A stretch of 23,824 nucleotides of DNA from Guillardia theta CCMP2712. Taxonomy: Eukaryota; Cryptophyceae; Pyrenomonadales; Geminigeraceae. Made by a program: the position numbers and the translations under genes. The stretch is taken from positions 413,969-437,792 of the forward strand of contig NW_005434598.1 in the NCBI RefSeq assembly GCF_000315625.1. Reading direction: 5' to 3'. Shown one piece after another: positions 20,411-23,824 of the stretch; within the stretch, counting starts at the first letter, position 1; each line of letters begins with the position of its first letter. The notes beneath the pieces were generated by a model that saw only the letters and a list, made by a program, of their open reading frames with translations, did no database searches and was not told where the DNA came from.

Positions 20411-20760
20411 TCAGTCCGACGGTCATCATGAGTACCGCACCGTCAGAGTCACTGAGTCGGAATCAGTGACTGGCACCGGGGCCCGGCGCCGCCCCGGGCC
20501 CGGCTGCCTTCACTGTCAAGCCTGGTACGGTACCGTAGTACTACGGTAGTGGAGTCCCGGCGAGTGCGGCCCGGCGTAGCAAGCGGCTGATGTGAACCGT
20601 GGCCGACTCTGATATGTACTAGTAGAATTAAACTTGAAAATTTTAACTTCAGACACCGGCACTCTAGTGACACTGGCCGGGCCGCAGCCTAGTCACTGAG
20701 TGCCGGGCAGTCACCCCGGCGGTCGCCGCGAGTGGCCCGCCGCCGCCGGGATCCGATCAT
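20411..20760. repeat. GC-rich palindromic zone, right copy
   Basis: This begins immediately after the Patched-like stop codon. It has AGTCACTG cores at 20447-20454 and 20691-20698 and the inverted core at 20464-20471. GGGCCCGG at 20479-20486 pairs with CCGGGCCC at 20494-20501. A 12-bp palindrome TACGGTACCGTA (20526-20537) overlaps a 16-bp one, ACCGTAGTACTACGGT (20532-20547). An AT-rich segment (about 20610-20650) sits inside. The whole resembles the zone at 16560-16970 in word content but is not an exact copy by eye. Confidence 0.55.
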
Positions 20761-21605
20761 GCCACAGTTGCAATCCTGTGATAATTAGTTATTTTGTTTT
20801 TAAATTAAATTCACAGGGAAATAACTTACGATCTCAACTGGAAGCAAATTGGAGATCCACAAACCCTACCCCAACACCCTCTTGTTTTCATACCCTACCC
20901 ATCAACTTGCGGTTCTCGTGCCTAGTATACCCCCCTTTTTATAGTTTCTTTACCCCCTATTATAACTAGAGGGTCATAGTGACACCCCACCAATTGCTTT
21001 CAATCTCCACCCTCACCCCCTCATTCGACCTCAATTTATATCACATTGCTGGACCCCTTCCTCAATCACCCTGCAACTATCTGACACTACCCCTACCCTA
21101 CCTCAAAGAAGACACCCCCCTCTCTGAACCCAGGTGTTGCAAATACCATCGCTATTGGAAGACTACCACAATATATGTTGTGTATCAGACCGGTACTTCA
21201 CCAACAAATTTACTACCCCTGCCGACATTTTGCAGAGCTGCAGGACCCCTACCTCCTTTATCTCTATCCTGGCAACCCTCTACCCCACCCTTTTCACCTA
21301 CCCCCACCTGACAGGTTCGTGTTTCGCCTTCCCCAACCAGTTTTCCCCCAACCAACATCGCAATGTCCTCCTGCCGCATCTTTCGAGCGGCATGCCGGTC
21401 TACCCGCCCTCCCCTCCATCCCCATCCTCCTCCTCCTCTTCGTCCTCCCCTGCGTCCTCCTTTCAACCATTCACTCAGCCCTCCTCTGCTTCCCCACTAT
21501 CACAAACCTTTCCTACCGTCTGCTCCTCCTCCCCTTCAGAACCATATCAGTTCCCCTGAATTTTCATCGTTAACGGGTCGTCATATTCCTCTCTCACAAG
21601 TGTCT
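20761..21605. other. AT-rich then C-rich spacer without a gene
   Basis: About 60 AT-rich bases (20778-20840) are followed by a long plus-strand C-rich stretch (20860-21560) with repeated ACCCC, CCTACC and CCCCTC motifs. Open frames through it give Pro/Ser/Leu/Thr-only proteins without domains. Part of it should be promoter and 5' untranslated region of the gene at 21606. Confidence 0.5.
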
Positions 21606-22248
21606 ATGAGAAGCTTGTTCACCATGTCGTCGTCCTGCTCTGGAAGCTTCAGCTTATGCTCTGCTTCCCGTGCTCATCTGCCATTTTCTGCACGCAATTC
21701 TCGACGTTTCTCAATGAGGAATGGAGAGGACTTGCGGCATTTTGCGGTCTTCAAGGGAAAACGAGGAGTCGTGGAATGCAACGAGTTGTTCTTGCTCAGA
21801 GCAGGAGAATCTGCTGCCAGCATATCAGAATCGTTGGCTCAAACCCCGGGGGCGGCTGAGTCCATATTTCAAGCTGTGTCTCGACCGGACCCTCTGGGAG
21901 TTGAGCTGGAGCCTGTGCTGATGGACGTGCCTTCAGAAACCCCTCTCCTCGCTCAGAAGATGGCAGCCAAGGCATCGCGATCGCCCGCCCTGAGCGGAGG
22001 CAACGTCATCGAGGTCAACGGGATGAGGGTGTTTCTGGTAAGCCAAGACCAGATGTCCTAGAGCTCGACGTCTTGTTGCCTTGTACTTTAGCACTTTCAT
22101 TCTCCCTCCTCTTCTCTTAGATAATCAACTCCTCCTTCTCTCCTCGCAGTCTCTATTCGGTGCTCTGCTTGGCTTCAGTGTCGGTTTGCGCCCTGCCTGG
22201 AGGACACGTCGAGTCCCCGCAGGAAGGCTGCATGCTTTTGGCGTTTGA
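21606..22248 (+). CDS. Small protein with transit-like N-terminus and one hydrophobic segment
   Basis: Exons 21606-22037 and 22150-22248 are joined across a 112-nt intron (GTAAGC donor, pyrimidine-rich CTCCTTCTCTCCTCGCAG acceptor), phase 0, giving about 176 aa. I chose the ATG at 21606 because the open frame upstream is C-rich low-complexity sequence. The first 45 residues are rich in Ser, Arg and Ala with almost no acidic residues (MRSLFTMSSSCSGSFSL ... FSARNSRRFSMR), like a mitochondrial transit peptide. A mixed central region follows (RGVVECNELFLLRAGESAA). The splice creates a short hydrophobic helix (VFLSLFGALLGFSVGL) followed by a basic tail (RPAWRTRRVPAGR), which could be a single membrane span. 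I recognise no family. The second exon lies antisense to a possible minus-strand exon. Confidence 0.55.
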
Positions 22249-22460
22249 GGCGCACCTGGAGCAGGAGTGAGCGTTGAGCGAGTAAAAGCAGCATCACTTG
22301 ATAGCCCTTGAGCCCCAGCAGCCCAGCTGCCATCCCTGCTGCGAAGCAAACTGTCGGCAAAGTCATCCCTCCCACCTGCGATCCTCGGCCTCCTCTTCCT
22401 CGAGCTCCACCCTTACGCTACCTGCTAGGACACTGAGCAGTGACCGGCTGATGACTTTGG
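22125..22460 (-). other. Possible 3' exons of the right-edge minus-strand gene, unresolved
   Basis: Two overlapping minus-strand frames look partly coding: an acidic stretch (VELEEEEAEDR, about 22387-22425), and downstream either a hydrophobic helix (MAAGLLGLKGYQVMLLLLAQ) or a Ser/Pro/Arg-rich tail ending at 22125. No splice pattern I tried links them convincingly, and they lie antisense to the last exon of the small plus-strand gene. Only one of the two strands may be used. Confidence 0.25.
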
Positions 22461-22547
22461 ATGGCGTGTAGACCTGTCAGCTGTCGTCACCTCCTCTCCT
22501 CTCTCGACGTCTCCCTGTTGCCTTGTCGCCGGGGCTGTTCGCAGCCG

Positions 22548-22622
22548 TCAAACATGGTGCGCCGGCGACTGAAAAGCATCTGGAGTAGGTTCACCCAAGA
22601 CCACCACCACCTCCTCCTGAGC

Positions 22623-22676
<54 letters not shown>

Positions 22677-22720
22677 CTTGTACCACTCCTCCTCCTCCTT
22701 CCTCCCCCTTCTCGTACTAC
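22548..22720 (-). other. Candidate acidic exon (Glu-Asp repeat), minus strand
   Basis: The minus-strand frame reads EEEEWYK, an alternating Glu-Asp run encoded by the hexanucleotide repeat at 22626-22673, then EEAQEEVVVLGEPTPDAF and a stop at 22548. The codons outside the repeat look protein-like, and the frame is downstream of the secreted glycoprotein exons on the same strand, so it may be an acidic tail of that gene. The joining splice sites are not resolved. Confidence 0.35.
22626..22673. repeat. CTCGTC hexanucleotide repeat, eight copies
   Basis: Eight perfect CTCGTC units are flanked by CCTCCT-type imperfect sequence. Read on the minus strand in the likely frame they encode alternating Asp and Glu; in another frame they encode Thr-Arg repeats. 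Confidence 0.95.
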
Positions 22721-22841
22721 CACGCCTCTCCTCTCCTCTTATTCCTCAACCTGGTGGTAATAGGAGTGTAGGAGGCACCGCAAACTCCAGGGCTCGAGCT
22801 GCTTGTGCCGATGCCTGCCGTCGCGTCACTGCCTTCTCAAC

Positions 22842-23824
22842 CTGCTCGCCAATCACTTTGTTCGATCTCGATGGTCCAGTTGACCCTCCCCTGCCACGAG
22901 TCACCGCCGGCCTCCTCGCAGCGACGCGTCACCTGCAGCTCGCAGTGTCCGATGGCGATGAAGTTCTGAACATCCTGTCTGCTTTCACCCTCCTGCTCCT
23001 CGCCAGCTCTCGCTCACCTGAGACTCGCCGTTGAAGACGCGAAAGCTTTCCTGCACCCGGCAGCGAGTTTGATTGGCAGCTGCAGGCAGGTGAACCAGAA
23101 GACGAGGAGGCAGGAGAAGAGGAGAAGATGGAGTGGAGAGAGTTTAGGAGGTGGAGGAGGGGAGGAGGAGGAGGAGAGACGGTGAGATGGTGGTGATTGT
23201 GAATGAGAAGGAGGAGGAGGACCGATTGAAATCAGGTTTGAAGCTGTGCATCTTGTCTCCCGCACGTAGTCAGCTACCTTGCCCTGCACATCAGATGAGC
23301 GGGGGGAACGAGCGAGGGCAGAGGACCGAGCAACGATAGCCGCTCAAGAAATCTTGCATGTTGTCCTCGGACGAATCTGCAACGAGTCAGGAGAGGAGGG
23401 AAGAGGGAGAGGGGGGAATGGAGGGAGAGCGATTTAGAGGCAGTACGCGTGATGTTTGTGGAGTCCGGTATGTAGAAAGCTCGATCGTAGGCGCCATATA
23501 CGAAGATCTGCCATGACTCATGAAGCGAAGCGAAGGAGACGAGAACCTTGGGGAGCGGCAAGTCGAGGAGGGAGAGGTTCATGGAGGGTGAGCATTGGCT
23601 GAGATCGGTACAAGGAAAGGTGAAGTCAAACGAAACTTTGATGGTACCGCCTGTTTGCTAGCAGCAGAGAGTCAGGTAGGGAGTGAGAAGGAGGGGGGGG
23701 GAAGGGGAGAGGAGGAGGGAGAGAGGGGGGGGAGAGGATGGGAGATGGGTCGGGGGGTCAGAGAGGGCGGAGAGGAATGGAAGAAGAAGGTGAGGAGTGG
23801 GGAGGTACAGATTTCCAGCAGATC
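22842..23824 (-). CDS. Secreted or surface glycoprotein, 3' part of a gene running off the right edge
   Basis: Frame-consistent exons in reading order are 23650-23447, 23376-23327, 23283-23223, 23079-23018, 22965-22933 and 22890-22842. The introns are 70, 43, 143, 52 and 42 nt. The translated product is extracellular in character: IKVSFDFTFPCTDLSQCSPS, a MNLSLLDLPLPKVLVSFASL stretch, QIFVYGAYDRAFYIPDSTNI, then GYRCS-GKVADYVRETRC, NQTRCRVQESFRVFNGESQ, NFIAIGHCELQ and RVNWTIEIEQSDW. It has several cysteines and N-glycosylation sequons (NLS, NIT, NQT, NWT). Repeated use of 42-43-nt introns with matching phases supports the model. The pyrimidine-rich (minus-strand) DNA at 23651-23824 looks like the intron upstream of the first visible exon. 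The beginning of the protein is outside the window, and its end beyond 22842 is unresolved. I do not recognise the family. Confidence 0.6.

Noticed and set aside
16560-20760. Autonomous transposon carrying the Patched-like gene
   Set aside because: No transposase, integrase, reverse transcriptase or helicase frame is present, and I could not find target-site duplications. I keep only the weaker observation of paired repeat zones.
1-23824. tRNA, rRNA or riboswitch genes
   Set aside because: No cloverleaf with a GTTC-type T arm or rRNA core sequence was recognised on either strand by eye.

Overview
The window is nuclear DNA from a protist-like eukaryote, not a prokaryote. Every convincing protein is split by GT-AG introns, many only 41-52 nt long. 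The domains are eukaryotic (Patched-type RND transporter, RCC1 propeller, WD40 propeller, CAMK-type kinase, tandem LysM on a secreted ectodomain). Intergenic DNA is rich in purine/pyrimidine tracts and micro- and minisatellites. Many proteins carry signal peptides. A cryptophyte alga such as Guillardia theta is my best guess, from gene density, intron style and the LRGG-bearing leader of one protein. This is inference; no database was consulted. All exon boundaries below come from reading splice sites and frame continuity by eye.

Layout, left to right: purine-rich upstream DNA (1-521); a secreted glycoprotein with two C-terminal LysM modules (522-2468, +); a signal-peptide-bearing helical protein of unknown family (2434-5297, -), whose last codons overlap the previous gene tail to tail; a 1.2-kb gene-poor stretch of microsatellites and purine tracts (5298-6499); a CAMK/CDPK-like kinase with a secretory or plastid-style leader (6500-8338, -); a 37-bp minisatellite, an AT-rich island and a purine tract (8576-9368); a coiled-coil plus WD40 protein (9369 to about 11557, +); a small secreted protein with repeated YYGAP motifs and C-terminal helices (11748-13096, -), which I recovered by joining seven exons; a C-rich divergent spacer; a TPR plus RCC1 fusion (about 13403-16642, +); a GC-rich palindromic repeat zone; a Patched-like multispanning protein (17297-20410, +); a second, related palindromic zone and a C-rich spacer (20411-21605); a small protein with a transit-like N-terminus and one hydrophobic segment (21606-22248, +); and the 3' part of a secreted glycoprotein gene that enters from the right edge (minus strand, unresolved tail).

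The genes do not form an obvious pathway. They alternate strands and have independent domain types, as expected of a compact protist genome. The most interesting signals are the paired GC-rich palindromic zones carrying AGTCACTG cores that bracket the Patched-like gene, the kinase with a leader peptide and no EF-hands, and two multi-exon secreted proteins with no family I recognise. No tRNA, rRNA, CRISPR array, transposase or reverse transcriptase was seen.
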